A stretch of 64,000 bases of DNA from Marinobacter maritimus (GTDB lineage: Bacteria > Pseudomonadota > Gammaproteobacteria > Pseudomonadales > Oleiphilaceae). The number at the start of each line of letters is the position of its first letter. Within the stretch, counting starts at the first letter, position 1. The DNA is taken from NCBI RefSeq assembly GCF_007671675.1, contig NZ_VCGW01000001.1, positions 1,426,001 to 1,490,000 on the forward strand, given 5' to 3'. The notes beneath the pieces are model-generated. The model worked only from the letters and a program-made list of their open reading frames with translations, did not search any database and had not been told where the DNA came from. The position numbers and the translations under genes were made by a program. Of the stretch, positions 34,967 to 46,995 are shown one piece after another.

Positions 34967-35998
34967 TTATCTACCCGACTTGCCAGCACTTCCGGAATGA
35001 GCTTTACGCGGCCGGCCAGACCCTGTCTTCGGCCTACCCGCTCCGGTGCGGGGCTTTTCGGAGCCTCCATTGCGAGTCGGCTTGGTATCGCTGACATCCC
35101 AACGCCGGCTTCCGGCCTTTTTGTTAGCGCTCCCCGGGCTCTTTCTTCGCTGCCGTTCGTGGGCCGCCTGCTCATCCGGCGTTTTTTGCGGTATATCCAT
35201 CGATTCAAGCCCGACTGTTTTGCTCAGGGAATCGACGGCTTTCTGATCCAGCTCCTCCCATTTCCCAAGCGTCAGCCTGCTGGGCAGAAAAATCGGCCCA
35301 TATCGCACACGTTTCAGGCGACTTACGCGCACACCCTGGGACTCCCACAAGCGCCTGACCTCACGGTTACGTCCTTCAAGAAGCGTAACGTGAAACCAGC
35401 GGTTGATTCCGCTGCCGCCAGCGGGACTGAGATCACTGAACTTTGCCATGCCGTCTTCAAGAAGCACGCCTGCCATCAGGCGTTCGATCATGGCGTCATC
35501 AACTTCGCCAAAAACCCTGACTGCGTACTCCCTGTCGATCTGGCTTGAGGGATGCATCAGGCGATTGGCGAGCTCACCGTCGGTAGTGAACAGCACAAGC
35601 CCGGTGGTATTGATGTCCAGCCGGCCTATCGAAATCCAGCGGTTATCCTTGAGCCTGGGCAGACGGTCAAATACCGTAGGCCGCCCCTCAGGATCCTTCC
35701 GCGTAGTCACTTCACCTTCAGGCTTGTTGTAGATAAGCACCCGGCGCACAGTCACAGCAGCCGCTGCAACTTCCAGCCGCTTTTCGTCGAGCTCGAACCG
35801 ATCATTCACCGTTGCTTTCTGGCCCGGCACCGCCGCCTCGCCATTGACCGTCAGGCGCCCGGTTTCCATCCAGCCTTCGATTTCCCGACGCGAGCCGAGA
35901 CCGGCACGGGCGAGAAGCTTCTGGACCCGCTCCGGGCCTGCGTTAGTCACTGTATCTGCGGCCGGTTTTGCCTTTCTTCCGGGGCGTTCTGACGCCAT
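34967..35998 (-). CDS. rluB: 23S rRNA pseudouridine(2605) synthase RluB
   Basis: A 343-residue RluB-type pseudouridine synthase. An S4 RNA-binding domain (about 25-70, RVQKLLARAGLGSRREIEGWMETGRLTVNG) precedes the catalytic domain with ISIGRLDINTTGLVLFTTDG, where the Asp is catalytic. The C-terminal 80 residues are a basic, G/S/R/K-rich tail (RPKTGSGRPRKAHSG), common in this group. The ATG at 36004 is only 3 nt from AAGG, so the ATG two codons later (35998, MASERPG) fits better. It ends the trpS-scpA-scpB-rluB unit. Confidence 0.94.
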   Translation of the reverse strand: MASERPGRKAKPAADTVTNAGPERVQKLLARAGLGSRREIEGWMETGRLTVNGEAAVPGQKATVNDRFELDEKRLEVAAAAVTVRRVLIYNKPEGEVTTRKDPEGRPTVFDRLPRLKDNRWISIGRLDINTTGLVLFTTDGELANRLMHPSSQIDREYAVRVFGEVDDAMIERLMAGVLLEDGMAKFSDLSPAGGSGINRWFHVTLLEGRNREVRRLWESQGVRVSRLKRVRYGPIFLPSRLTLGKWEELDQKAVDSLSKTVGLESMDIPQKTPDEQAAHERQRRKSPGSANKKAGSRRWDVSDTKPTRNGGSEKPRTGAGRPKTGSGRPRKAHSGSAGKSGR

Positions 35999-36037
35999 GA
36001 ACATAATCCTTAATCGCTGACTGATACCCGAATGGTA

Positions 36038-36679
36038 TCAGTGAAGTGTCTCGCCCGGAGGATTATCTCCCGCGGGCTTTGCCGCTGCTGAATCAAACTC
36101 AATCTCGGCTTGAATACTCTTTTCGATTTCCCTGCCTATTTCTTCCAGGTCCCGGATCTCGGACAAAGGTGGCATCTGATCCAGACTGGAAAGATTGAAA
36201 TAGTCCAGAAACTGTCGGGTCGTGGCATACATCGCAGGCCGGCCAGGAACGTCCTTATGCCCGACGATGCGTACCCACTCTCGCTCAAGTAACGTGCGAA
36301 TGATATTGCTGCTTACCGTAACACCCCGAATGTCTTCAATCTCGCCACGGGTAATGGGCTGGCGGTAGGCAATTAATGCAAGCGTTTCCAGCAGGGCCCG
36401 GGAATAGCGCTGAGGTTTTTCCTCAAACAACCGGCTGACCCAGGGCGCAAACTCCTCACGAACCTGAAGCCGGTACCCACTGGCTACTTTACGAAGCTCA
36501 AAACCCCGACCCTCACAAGCCGCGCCAAGAAGCATCATCACATGTTCCATGACCTGCCGTGCCGGGCGCTCATCCTCGGTAAACAGGTCCCGTAACTGGT
36601 CAAGCGACAGGGGTTTGCCCGCAGCCAGTAACGCGGCTTCGACTATTGCCTGAATTCGGGAAAGATGTTCTTCATTCAT
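36038..36679 (-). CDS. scpB: segregation and condensation protein B
   Basis: A 213-residue ScpB with two winged-helix domains: SRIQAIVEAALLAAGKPLSLDQL and then SRALLETLALIAYRQPITRGEIEDIRG with VSSNIIRTLLEREWVRIVGHKDVPGRPAMYAT. As a dimer it binds ScpA and stabilises the SMC-ScpAB complex. I chose ATG 36679 (MNEEHLSRI); the longer frame is less like the family. It lies 45 bp after scpA and 39 bp before rluB, all leftward. Confidence 0.94.
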   Translation of the reverse strand: MNEEHLSRIQAIVEAALLAAGKPLSLDQLRDLFTEDERPARQVMEHVMMLLGAACEGRGFELRKVASGYRLQVREEFAPWVSRLFEEKPQRYSRALLETLALIAYRQPITRGEIEDIRGVTVSSNIIRTLLEREWVRIVGHKDVPGRPAMYATTRQFLDYFNLSSLDQMPPLSEIRDLEEIGREIEKSIQAEIEFDSAAAKPAGDNPPGETLH

Positions 36680-36724
36680 GATGGCTATCCGTTTTCGGCA
36701 CACCGGCCCTCGATGCGGAATTCT

Positions 36725-37492
36725 CTAGCGAGCAGCCCGAGCACGCACGTGAATCGAGCCCAGCACTTCTGCCTGTACCACTTCAATCAGCTGCTCTTTC
36801 ACCAGTTCCAACGTTGCCAGAAACGTGACCACCACACCAAGCCGTCCTTCTTCAACAGTGAAGAGGCTCGAAAAAGCAACAAACTGATCGTCCTTCAACA
36901 AGGACAAAATGGCCGACATACGCTCCCGGGTGGACAGTTTCTCCTTTTCCACATGATGGCTGGTGAAAAGGTCCGCCCGCTCCAGTACGCCACGAAGTGC
37001 AAGAAGCATATCCACAAAATCGACATCGGGATGCTGTTGGGTCGATGGTAACTGCGGCAGCGAAGCCGATACAGGAAAACTGTTTCGCTCCATACGCGGC
37101 AATGCGTCAATGTCCTCAGCGGCCTGCTTGAATCGCTCGTACTGCTGCAGCCTGCGAATCAGTTCAGCCCTTGGGTCCATCTCCTCATCTTCATCACTTT
37201 CGTGCCTTGGTAGAAGCATGCGGGATTTTATTTCCGCCAACGTGGCCGCCATCACCAGATACTCTGCAGCGAGCTCGAAGCGCATGGCTTCCACGGCTCC
37301 GATATAGTCCATGTATTGTCGGGTTATTTCACTCACGTCTATATCCAGAATATCCATATTCTGGCGACGGATGAGGTAGAGCAGAAGGTCGAGCGGCCCC
37401 TCAAAGGCTTCCAGAAACACCGCAAGGGCATCTGGCGGGATATACAGATCACTAGGAAGATCAATCAGATCTTTCCCTGAAACCCGTGCCAA
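36725..37492 (-). CDS. scpA: segregation and condensation protein A (kleisin)
   Basis: A 255-residue kleisin that bridges SMC heads. The N-terminal part has FEGPLDLLLYLIRRQNMDILDIDVSEITRQYMDYI and LVMAATLAEIKSRMLLP. The C-terminal winged helix ends FLATLELVKEQLIEVVQAEVLGSIHVRA. A stop lies 36 nt upstream in frame and the only standard start after it is TTG 37492, so this gene appears to use TTG, or a rarer codon such as ATC further up. The family N-terminus normally extends a little further, which fits the second option. It lies 25 bp after trpS. Confidence 0.9.
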   Translation of the reverse strand: MARVSGKDLIDLPSDLYIPPDALAVFLEAFEGPLDLLLYLIRRQNMDILDIDVSEITRQYMDYIGAVEAMRFELAAEYLVMAATLAEIKSRMLLPRHESDEDEEMDPRAELIRRLQQYERFKQAAEDIDALPRMERNSFPVSASLPQLPSTQQHPDVDFVDMLLALRGVLERADLFTSHHVEKEKLSTRERMSAILSLLKDDQFVAFSSLFTVEEGRLGVVVTFLATLELVKEQLIEVVQAEVLGSIHVRARAAR

Positions 37493-37517
37493 AGGGGCGT
37501 GCTCTGGCTCGGCTGAC

Positions 37518-38732
37518 TTAGCGATAGCTCAAGCCCATTGCAGCCCGGACTTCCTCAAGCGTATCACGGGCTGCGTCCCGGGCATGTTCACGCCCTTCCT
37601 GCAAAATGGAATGCACAAGATCGGGGCTGTCTTCGTATTCAAGAGCCCTCTCACGCAAGGGTCGCTGCTCTTCGATGATCGAATCTATAAGCGGCTTTTT
37701 GCAGTCAAGGCAGCCGATGCCGGCACTGCGACAACCGGTCTGAACCCACTCTTTGGTTGCTTCATCGGAGTAGACTTTATGCAGCCCCCATACCGGACAC
37801 TTCTCTGGTTCCCCCGGATCTGTCCGTCGCACCCGCTGGGGGTCCGTTTGCATGGTACGGACTTTCTGAGCCACGCTGTCCGGCTCTTCCCGCAGGCCAA
37901 TGTAGTTGTTGTAGGACTTGGACATTTTCTGTCCGTCCAGCCCCGGCATCTTGGAGTCTGGTGTCAACAGAGGCTGTGGCTCCGGAAGAATGACCTTGCC
38001 GCCACCCTCGATGTATCCATACAGGCGTTCACGATCACCGATGGAAATGTTCTGCTGTTCCATAAGCAAAGCGCGAGCGGTTTCGAGAGCTTCCAGATCA
38101 CCCTCTTCCTGATACCGCTTTTTGAGCGTGCGGTAGAGCTTGGCGTTTTTCTTGCCCATCTTGACGATGGCAGACTCCGCCTGATCTTCAAACCCGGGTT
38201 CACGTCCGTAGATATGATTGAAACGGCGGGCTATCTCACGAGTAATTTCAACATGCGATACCTGGTCTGCGCCTACCGGCACTTTGCCCGCGCGATACAT
38301 TAATATGTCGGCAGTTTGCAAAAGCGGATAGCCCAGGAAACCGTAGGTTGCCAGGTCTTTTTCGCGCAGTTTTTCCTGCTGATCCTTGTAAGTGGGAATG
38401 CGCTCCAGCCAGCCCAGAGGGGTGATCATGGACAACAGCAAGTGCAGCTCAGCGTGCTCAGGCACCTGAGACTGGATAAACATGGTGGAGGATCCGGGGT
38501 TCACCCCGGCGGCCAACCAGTCGATCACCATGTCCCAGACGCTTTGCTCGATGCCGGAGGGGTCATCGTACTGTGTCGTCAGAGCATGCCAGTCGGCGAT
38601 AAAGAAGAAGCACTCAAATTCGTGCTGGAGTTTCACCCAGTTTTTCAGCACACCGTGGTAATGACCAAGATGAAGCTTGCCGGTCGGACGCATACCGGAC
38701 AAAACCCGTTGCTGGGAATCTACAGAACTCAA
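37518..38732 (-). CDS. trpS: tryptophanyl-tRNA synthetase
   Basis: A 404-residue class I synthetase that charges tRNA-Trp. The HIGH-type motif is GKLHLGHYHG and the KMSKS loop is GQKMSKSYNN. It belongs to the long TrpRS form: an extra segment near the C-terminus has GIGCLDCKK, where the cysteine pair could bind metal. It leads the trpS-scpA-scpB-rluB unit; no unrelated gene intervenes. It lies left of the sucCD terminator at 38801. Confidence 0.95.
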   Translation of the reverse strand: MSSVDSQQRVLSGMRPTGKLHLGHYHGVLKNWVKLQHEFECFFFIADWHALTTQYDDPSGIEQSVWDMVIDWLAAGVNPGSSTMFIQSQVPEHAELHLLLSMITPLGWLERIPTYKDQQEKLREKDLATYGFLGYPLLQTADILMYRAGKVPVGADQVSHVEITREIARRFNHIYGREPGFEDQAESAIVKMGKKNAKLYRTLKKRYQEEGDLEALETARALLMEQQNISIGDRERLYGYIEGGGKVILPEPQPLLTPDSKMPGLDGQKMSKSYNNYIGLREEPDSVAQKVRTMQTDPQRVRRTDPGEPEKCPVWGLHKVYSDEATKEWVQTGCRSAGIGCLDCKKPLIDSIIEEQRPLRERALEYEDSPDLVHSILQEGREHARDAARDTLEEVRAAMGLSYR

Positions 38733-38800
38733 AGCACAAACTCCTTCTTTTGAATGGGATTCGCCCCATAGTAGATCAGACGACCCGGCATTATAAATAA

Positions 38801-38836
38801 AAAACCCCCGCTCTGCAGAACAGAAACGGGGGTTTT
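38801..38836 (-). terminator. intrinsic terminator after sucD
   Basis: AAAACCCCCG (38801-38810) pairs with CGGGGGTTTT (38827-38836) around a 16-nt loop. The minus-strand product ends in T-rich sequence, 17 nt after the sucD stop. Confidence 0.85.
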
Positions 38837-38853
38837 AGTGAAAGAAACCAGCT

Positions 38854-39726
38854 TTACCAGCCAGTCACTTCCTGCAGAGCCTTGCCAATCTCAGCCAGAC
38901 TGCGCACGGTTTTAACACCGGCGTCGTTCAGAGCCGCGAATTTCTCATCCGCTGTACCCTTACCACCAGAGATGATGGCACCGGCATGGCCCATACGCTT
39001 GCCCGGAGGTGCTGTAACACCAGCAATGTACGAAACCACAGGCTTGGTTACATGCTCTTTGATGAACGCAGCCGCTTCTTCTTCCGCGGTGCCGCCGATC
39101 TCACCAATCATCACAATCGCTTCTGTCTGCGGATCGTCCTGCAGCAGTTTGAGGATATCGATGAAGTTGGATCCTGGAATCGGGTCACCACCAATGCCTA
39201 CGCAGGTAGACTGGCCGTAGCCGAAGTCTGTGGTCTGCTTGACCGCTTCGTAAGTCAGGGTGCCGGAGCGAGATACGATACCGACCTTACCTGGCTTGTG
39301 AATGTGGCCTGGCATGATGCCGATTTTGCACTCGCCCGGAGTGATAACGCCTGGGCAGTTGGGCCCGATCATGCGAACGCCTTTACGATCAACGTATTCT
39401 TTGGCGTACAGCATATCAATGGTCGGAATGCCTTCGGTAATGCACACGATCAACTCAAGGCCGGCATCCGCCGCTTCAATGATAGCGTCTTTGCAGAACG
39501 GAGCAGGAACGTAGATTACGGTAGCCTGAGCACCGGTCTTTTCCACAGCTTCACGCACGGTGTTGAACACCGGCAGACCCAAATGCTCGGTACCGCCTTT
39601 GCCCGGGCTTACGCCACCGACCATTTTCGTGCCGTATTCAATAGCTTGCTCAGAGTGAAACGTACCCTGTGCGCCGGTAAAGCCCTGGCAGATTACCTTG
39701 GTGTCTTTATTAATCAGGATGCTCAT
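38854..39726 (-). CDS. sucD: succinyl-CoA synthetase alpha subunit
   Basis: A 290-residue alpha subunit. The CoA-binding Rossmann domain (about 5-120) has [17 protein letters not shown] and [13 protein letters not shown]. The phospho-histidine loop is [10 protein letters not shown] (His near 246). Together with SucC it converts succinyl-CoA and ADP/GDP to succinate and ATP/GTP in the TCA cycle. Its ATG overlaps the sucC stop by 1 bp (TAATG), so the subunits are made at matched rates. Confidence 0.97.
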   Translation of the reverse strand: MSILINKDTKVICQGFTGAQGTFHSEQAIEYGTKMVGGVSPGKGGTEHLGLPVFNTVREAVEKTGAQATVIYVPAPFCKDAIIEAADAGLELIVCITEGIPTIDMLYAKEYVDRKGVRMIGPNCPGVITPGECKIGIMPGHIHKPGKVGIVSRSGTLTYEAVKQTTDFGYGQSTCVGIGGDPIPGSNFIDILKLLQDDPQTEAIVMIGEIGGTAEEEAAAFIKEHVTKPVVSYIAGVTAPPGKRMGHAGAIISGGKGTADEKFAALNDAGVKTVRSLAEIGKALQEVTGW

Positions 39727-40892
39727 TATTTACCCCCTGCGGCTTTAACGACTTGCTCTGCAGCATCCGCCAGACTTGTGGCGGCGATAATGTTCAGGCC
39801 ACTTTCGGCGAGTACCTTGGTGCCCTTCTCAGCGTTGTTGCCTTCAAGGCGCACAACCACGGGAACCTTGACGCCCACTTCCTTAACCGCTCCAATGATG
39901 CCTTCAGCGATCATATCGCAACGAACGATACCACCAAAAATGTTCACCAAAACTGCCTGAACGTTGTCGTCAGACAGAATGATTTTGAACGCCTCGGATA
40001 CGCGCTCTTTGGTCGCACCGCCGCCAACGTCCAGGAAGTTGGCCGGGCGACCACCAGACAGCTTGATGATGTCCATGGTACCCATGGCCAGACCAGCGCC
40101 ATTAACCATGCAGCCAATGTTGCCCTCGAGTGCAACGTAGTTCAGTTCCCAGGCTGCGGCTTCTGCTTCACGGGCATCTTCCTGTGAAGGATCGCGCATT
40201 TCCTGCAGCTTCTTCTGGCGGTACAACGCGTTGCCATCGACACCAATCTTGGCGTCCAGGCAGTGAAGATCGCCGGCCGGCGTGATAACCAGCGGGTTGA
40301 TTTCCATCAGCGCGAGGTCATAGTCTTCGAACAGCTTCGCCAGACCCATGAAGATCTTGGTGAACTGACCAATCTGCTTGCCTTCCAGGCCAAGCTGGAA
40401 TGCCAGATCACGACCCTGATATGGCTGTGCGCCTACCAGCGGGTCAATTTCGGCTCTCAGGATTTTTTCCGGAGTTTCTTCCGCAACTGTTTCAATCTCA
40501 ACACCACCTTCGGTGGATGCCATGAATACGATACGGCGAGTGCCACGGTCGACAACCGCACCCAGATACAATTCCTGATCAATATCCGTCAGGGATTCAA
40601 CCAGAATTTTGCTGACCGGCTGGCCGTTCTCGTCGGTCTGGAAAGTGACCAGCTGCTTGCCCAACCACTGTTCGGCAAACGCGCGAATGTCGTCAGTGTT
40701 CTTGACCAACTTTACACCGCCGGCTTTACCGCGGCCGCCAGCGTGAACCTGAGCCTTCACAACCCAGCTGTTGCCGCCAATCTTTTCTGCAGCTGCTACT
40801 GCTTCGTCCGGAGTATCGCAGGCAATGCCCTGCGATACTGGCAAGCCATATTCAGCGAAGAGCTGTTTGCCCTGATATTCGTGCAAATTCAT
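39726..40892 (-). CDS. sucC: succinyl-CoA synthetase beta subunit
   Basis: A 388-residue beta subunit. The ATP-grasp domain (about 1-240) includes [21 protein letters not shown], and the C-terminal CoA-ligase domain has [16 protein letters not shown] and [13 protein letters not shown]. It carries the nucleotide site and the succinate site. It follows lpd on the same strand, but a strong hairpin at 41050 lies between, so sucCD probably also has its own promoter in the 196-bp gap. That gap contains a second inverted repeat at 40947. Confidence 0.97.
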   Translation of the reverse strand: MNLHEYQGKQLFAEYGLPVSQGIACDTPDEAVAAAEKIGGNSWVVKAQVHAGGRGKAGGVKLVKNTDDIRAFAEQWLGKQLVTFQTDENGQPVSKILVESLTDIDQELYLGAVVDRGTRRIVFMASTEGGVEIETVAEETPEKILRAEIDPLVGAQPYQGRDLAFQLGLEGKQIGQFTKIFMGLAKLFEDYDLALMEINPLVITPAGDLHCLDAKIGVDGNALYRQKKLQEMRDPSQEDAREAEAAAWELNYVALEGNIGCMVNGAGLAMGTMDIIKLSGGRPANFLDVGGGATKERVSEAFKIILSDDNVQAVLVNIFGGIVRCDMIAEGIIGAVKEVGVKVPVVVRLEGNNAEKGTKVLAESGLNIIAATSLADAAEQVVKAAGGK

Positions 40893-40946
40893 AGTTAGTG
40901 TCCCGCTTTTTGATGGAGGATAACCACGTACGGAAAGTGAACCCGC

Positions 40947-40966
40947 GACTTCCCAGCCGGGAAGTC
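40947..40966 (-). repeat. 8-bp perfect inverted repeat in the sucC leader
   Basis: GACTTCCC (40947-40954) and GGGAAGTC (40959-40966) flank AGCC. It lies 55 nt upstream of the sucC ATG. It could be a small mRNA hairpin or a binding site; no T-run follows on the minus strand. Confidence 0.45.
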
Positions 40967-41049
40967 TTTACTGCGAATTCCATTCGGCGAGCAGGGTTTT
41001 AAGCCAGCTCACCATGATCGCAACAGGAAATCAGCTGTTTTTATGGTAA

Positions 41050-41073
41050 AGGGGCGCCATCACGGGCGCCCCT
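41050..41073 (-). terminator. GC-rich hairpin after lpd
   Basis: AGGGGCGCC (41050-41058) pairs with GGCGCCCCT (41065-41073). On the minus strand it is followed by TTTACC, 16 nt after the lpd stop. It is probably a partial or full terminator between sucAB-lpd and sucCD. Confidence 0.7.
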
Positions 41074-41088
41074 GCTTCCTGGTTTGCG

Positions 41089-43817
<2,729 letters not shown>

Positions 43818-43842
43818 TACAGTTCCTTAGTTCGGTAGCTCG

Positions 43843-46680
43843 TCAGATTTCAAACGCGTCGTTAACAAGTTTTTTCTGCTCTTCAATATGAACAGACATA
43901 TGACCTGCTGCCGGGGCAGCGGAGGCCTCACGACCGGCGTACTGAAGATGAAGCTTGGGGTTCAGCCGCTGCAGCGCGTTGCGCATATGGTGCTGACTGC
44001 TGTACCAGGCGCCCTGGTTCATAGGTTCTTCCTGACACCAAACCGCGTGTTTCAACTTTGAGTACTTGGCCAGAGTTTCATCCAGATCCTCACCGGGGAA
44101 CGGATAGAGCTGCTCAATGCGCACAATGGCAACATCGTCGCGCTCGTCGGTTTTCTTCTTTTCCAGCAGATCGTAATAGACCTTGCCGCTGCAAAGAATA
44201 ACCCGGGCAACCTTTTTCGGTTCCGGCAGTTCCTTCTCGGGAAGAACAGTCTGGAAGGTGCCTGATGTCAAGTCATCCAGATCCGAGGTTGCTTCCTTGT
44301 GACGCAACAAACTCTTGGGCGTAATAGCGACCAGCGGCTTACGCAGCGGGCGCTTCACCTGGCGACGCAACATGTGAAACACCTGGGATGGTGTTGTTGG
44401 CACACATACCTGAATGTTGTGCTGGGCAGACAGTTGCAAGAAGCGCTCAAGGCGCGCAGAACTGTGCTCCGGCCCCTGCCCTTCATAGCCGTGCGGCAAC
44501 AGCAGGGTCAACCCGCACAGGCGTCCCCACTTGTGCTCACCACTGGTGAGGAACTGATCGATAACAACCTGCGCACCATTTGCGAAGTCGCCAAACTGTG
44601 CCTCCCAGACCACCAGCGTATCCGGCGTGGTAGTGGAGTAGCCGTATTCGAACGCCATAACCGCCTCTTCCGAGAGAAGCGAGTCATAAATTTCAAACAT
44701 CGGCTGCTTGTCAGAAAGCTGCGCAAGAGCAATATGCCTGGATCCGTCTTTCTGGTTATGCAAAACCGCATGCCGATGAGAGAAGGTTCCACGACCCACA
44801 TCCTGGCCCGTCAGCCGGATAGGATGCCCCTCATTCAACAGCGTTGCGTAAGCCATGATCTCGCCGTAGCCCCAGTTGATGGGCAAGGCTCCCGCTGTCA
44901 TTTTCTCGCGATCCGAGACAATCTTCGAAACCTGGCGCTGAATACTGAACCCTTCCGGCACCTGGGTCAGTTTCTTACCCAGCTTCTGAATAGTTTTCAG
45001 CGCTACGCTGGATTTGCACTTGGCCGTCCATTGGTGGCCCAGGTAAGGCGTCCAGTCCACATACAGATCTTTATTGGGCTCTTTGACCAGGGACTTGACC
45101 ACGTGCTCGCCATTATCCAGCGCGTCACGATAATCATTTTCCATCTGCTTGGCTTCGTCTTCGCTCAGAACACCCGCAGCGACCAACTTCTCTGCGTAAA
45201 TAGTGCGGGTCGTCTTCAGCTTGCGAATCTTTTCGTACATCATCGGCTGGGTTGCGGCAGGCTCATCCGCTTCGTTGTGTCCACGGCGGCGATAACAAAC
45301 CAGATCGATGACCACGTCGCCCTTGAACTCATTACGATAGTCCATCGCCATTTGAGTCACAAACACAACGGCTTCAGGGTCGTCCGCGTTCACGTGGAGT
45401 ATCGGCGCGTGAACCATTTTGGCAACGTCAGTACAGTACTCCGTCGATCGGGCATCTTCCTGTTTGCTGGTCGTAAAGCCAACCTGATTATTGATAACTA
45501 TGTGGATGGTTCCGCCCACCCCAAACCCGCGGGTCTGGGACATCTGGAACGTTTCCATTACCACGCCCTGGCCAGCAAATGCCGCATCACCGTGCATGAT
45601 AACAGGAACAACCTGGTTACCTTCTGTGTCAGCACGACGGGTCTGACGGGCGCGCACAGAACCTTCTACCACTGGAGATACAATTTCAAGGTGAGATGGG
45701 TTAAACGCCATCGCGAGGTGTATCTCGCCGCCTTCTGTCATCACGTTGGATGAAAAGCCCTGGTGATACTTCACGTCACCGGAGCCTGAATCGGCCAGCC
45801 TCTTACCCTCAAATTCGTCAAAAAGCTCTTTGGGGTTTTTACCCAGCGTATTGACCAGAATATTCAGGCGACCACGGTGGGCCATGCCCAGGACAATTTC
45901 CTTGGCACCATAGTGGCCAGCGCGCTGGATCAATTCGTCCATACAAGGGATAAGGCTTTCACCGCCCTCTAGACCAAACCGCTTGACGCCGGGATAACGC
46001 GAACCGAGGTATTTTTCCAGGCCTTCAGCTGCCGTGAGGCGTTCCAGAATGTGTTTTCGGGTATTGGGTTCATAACCCGGCTCAGAGCGAACAGGCTCCA
46101 TACGCTGCTGAAACCAGCGCTTGATGCGGGTATCAACTATGTGCATGTACTCAGCGCCAATACTGCCGCAATAAGTCTGCTGCAGTCCGTCGACGATGTC
46201 TCCGAGCTTCATGGTCTCAGAGCCAAAACTCAGGGAGCCCGTTTGGAAGGTCAGATCCCGATCGGATTCTGATAATTCATGAAAAGACGGATCAAGATCC
46301 TCTACCTTTGGACGCTGCCAAACTCCGAGAGGGTCAAGCTTTGCTTCCTGATGACCGCGAAAGCGATAAGCGTTGATAAGTTGGAGAACACGGGTCTGCT
46401 TTTTATCAGCATCCGATGTTGCACTGACAGGCACGCCGTTACTCGCAAGAAAACGCTGATTGCGGGCTATGTGCTCGAACTGCTCACGGATCGAGGAGTG
46501 AATAACGTCACGACCCTGATAGCCGTCAACGCTTGGAAGCTTGTCAAAATAGCTACGCCACTCTTCCGGGACGGCATTCGGGTCTGTCAGGTAGGTTTCA
46601 AAAAGCTGTTCGACATAGGCCAGATTTCCACCTTGCAAGTGGGACGTCTGCCATAACTGCTCCATCATGCTTTCTTGCAT
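43843..46680 (-). CDS. sucA: 2-oxoglutarate dehydrogenase E1
   Basis: A 945-residue thiamine-diphosphate enzyme that decarboxylates 2-oxoglutarate. The N-terminus is the E2-binding segment MQESMMEQLWQTSHLQGGNL. Other marks are RFGLEGGESLIPCMDE, the GMAHRGRLNILVN strand, the ThDP/Mg2+ region GDAAFAGQG...NNQVGFTT, and the C-terminal transketolase-like part (GHEGQGPEHSSAR as HGYEGQGPEHSSARLERF). I chose ATG 46680, which has AAGGTGAGC upstream; the longer frame from 46749 adds 23 unconserved residues. It heads sucAB-lpd, 315 bp after sdhB. Confidence 0.96.
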   Translation of the reverse strand: MQESMMEQLWQTSHLQGGNLAYVEQLFETYLTDPNAVPEEWRSYFDKLPSVDGYQGRDVIHSSIREQFEHIARNQRFLASNGVPVSATSDADKKQTRVLQLINAYRFRGHQEAKLDPLGVWQRPKVEDLDPSFHELSESDRDLTFQTGSLSFGSETMKLGDIVDGLQQTYCGSIGAEYMHIVDTRIKRWFQQRMEPVRSEPGYEPNTRKHILERLTAAEGLEKYLGSRYPGVKRFGLEGGESLIPCMDELIQRAGHYGAKEIVLGMAHRGRLNILVNTLGKNPKELFDEFEGKRLADSGSGDVKYHQGFSSNVMTEGGEIHLAMAFNPSHLEIVSPVVEGSVRARQTRRADTEGNQVVPVIMHGDAAFAGQGVVMETFQMSQTRGFGVGGTIHIVINNQVGFTTSKQEDARSTEYCTDVAKMVHAPILHVNADDPEAVVFVTQMAMDYRNEFKGDVVIDLVCYRRRGHNEADEPAATQPMMYEKIRKLKTTRTIYAEKLVAAGVLSEDEAKQMENDYRDALDNGEHVVKSLVKEPNKDLYVDWTPYLGHQWTAKCKSSVALKTIQKLGKKLTQVPEGFSIQRQVSKIVSDREKMTAGALPINWGYGEIMAYATLLNEGHPIRLTGQDVGRGTFSHRHAVLHNQKDGSRHIALAQLSDKQPMFEIYDSLLSEEAVMAFEYGYSTTTPDTLVVWEAQFGDFANGAQVVIDQFLTSGEHKWGRLCGLTLLLPHGYEGQGPEHSSARLERFLQLSAQHNIQVCVPTTPSQVFHMLRRQVKRPLRKPLVAITPKSLLRHKEATSDLDDLTSGTFQTVLPEKELPEPKKVARVILCSGKVYYDLLEKKKTDERDDVAIVRIEQLYPFPGEDLDETLAKYSKLKHAVWCQEEPMNQGAWYSSQHHMRNALQRLNPKLHLQYAGREASAAPAAGHMSVHIEEQKKLVNDAFEI

Positions 46681-46995
46681 TTTGAATAGCTCACCTTGGG
46701 CTGGTGCGGGGGAGCCAAGTATGGTCGGCCAGGGGTAATTATCAGTCAATACGGGTTTTTACGGGATCGACTGTGGCAACCACACCCAACACGGATGTTT
46801 TCCGTTCCCCAATGATTTTTTTGTACTCAGCAACACCGCAAGAAAACATGGTAAGTTCCCGCCACGGCTTGCGTAGTGTGCACCCGAGTAAGACTTTTAA
46901 CTATAAGCCTTTGGTTGAAGGCCCCGCATAAATGCGAGGCCTTCCGGGTTCCAACCTGATCAGATCAGTATAGCGCCTGTCTGTATTTTTGCCGC
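46681..46995. other. 315-bp gap between sdhB and sucA
   Basis: Contains a hairpin, GAAGGCC-C-CGCAT (46917-46929) pairing with ATGCG-A-GGCCTTC (46932-46944), 52 nt after the sdhB stop. It has no T-run, so it may be a weak terminator or an mRNA-processing/stabilising structure. A separate sucA promoter would fit in the remaining 240 bp, but I could not pick a convincing one. Confidence 0.45.

Noticed and set aside
38986-39960. 324-codon plus-strand ORF opposite sucD/sucC
   Set aside because: Antisense shadow that crosses the junction of two real genes.
40947-40966. Inverted repeat before sucC considered as a terminator
   Set aside because: No T-run follows on the minus strand and it is too near the sucC start; listed as a repeat instead.
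44299-45753. 484-codon plus-strand ORF opposite sucA
   Set aside because: Antisense shadow of the 2-oxoglutarate dehydrogenase E1 gene, no recognisable family and no ribosome-binding site.
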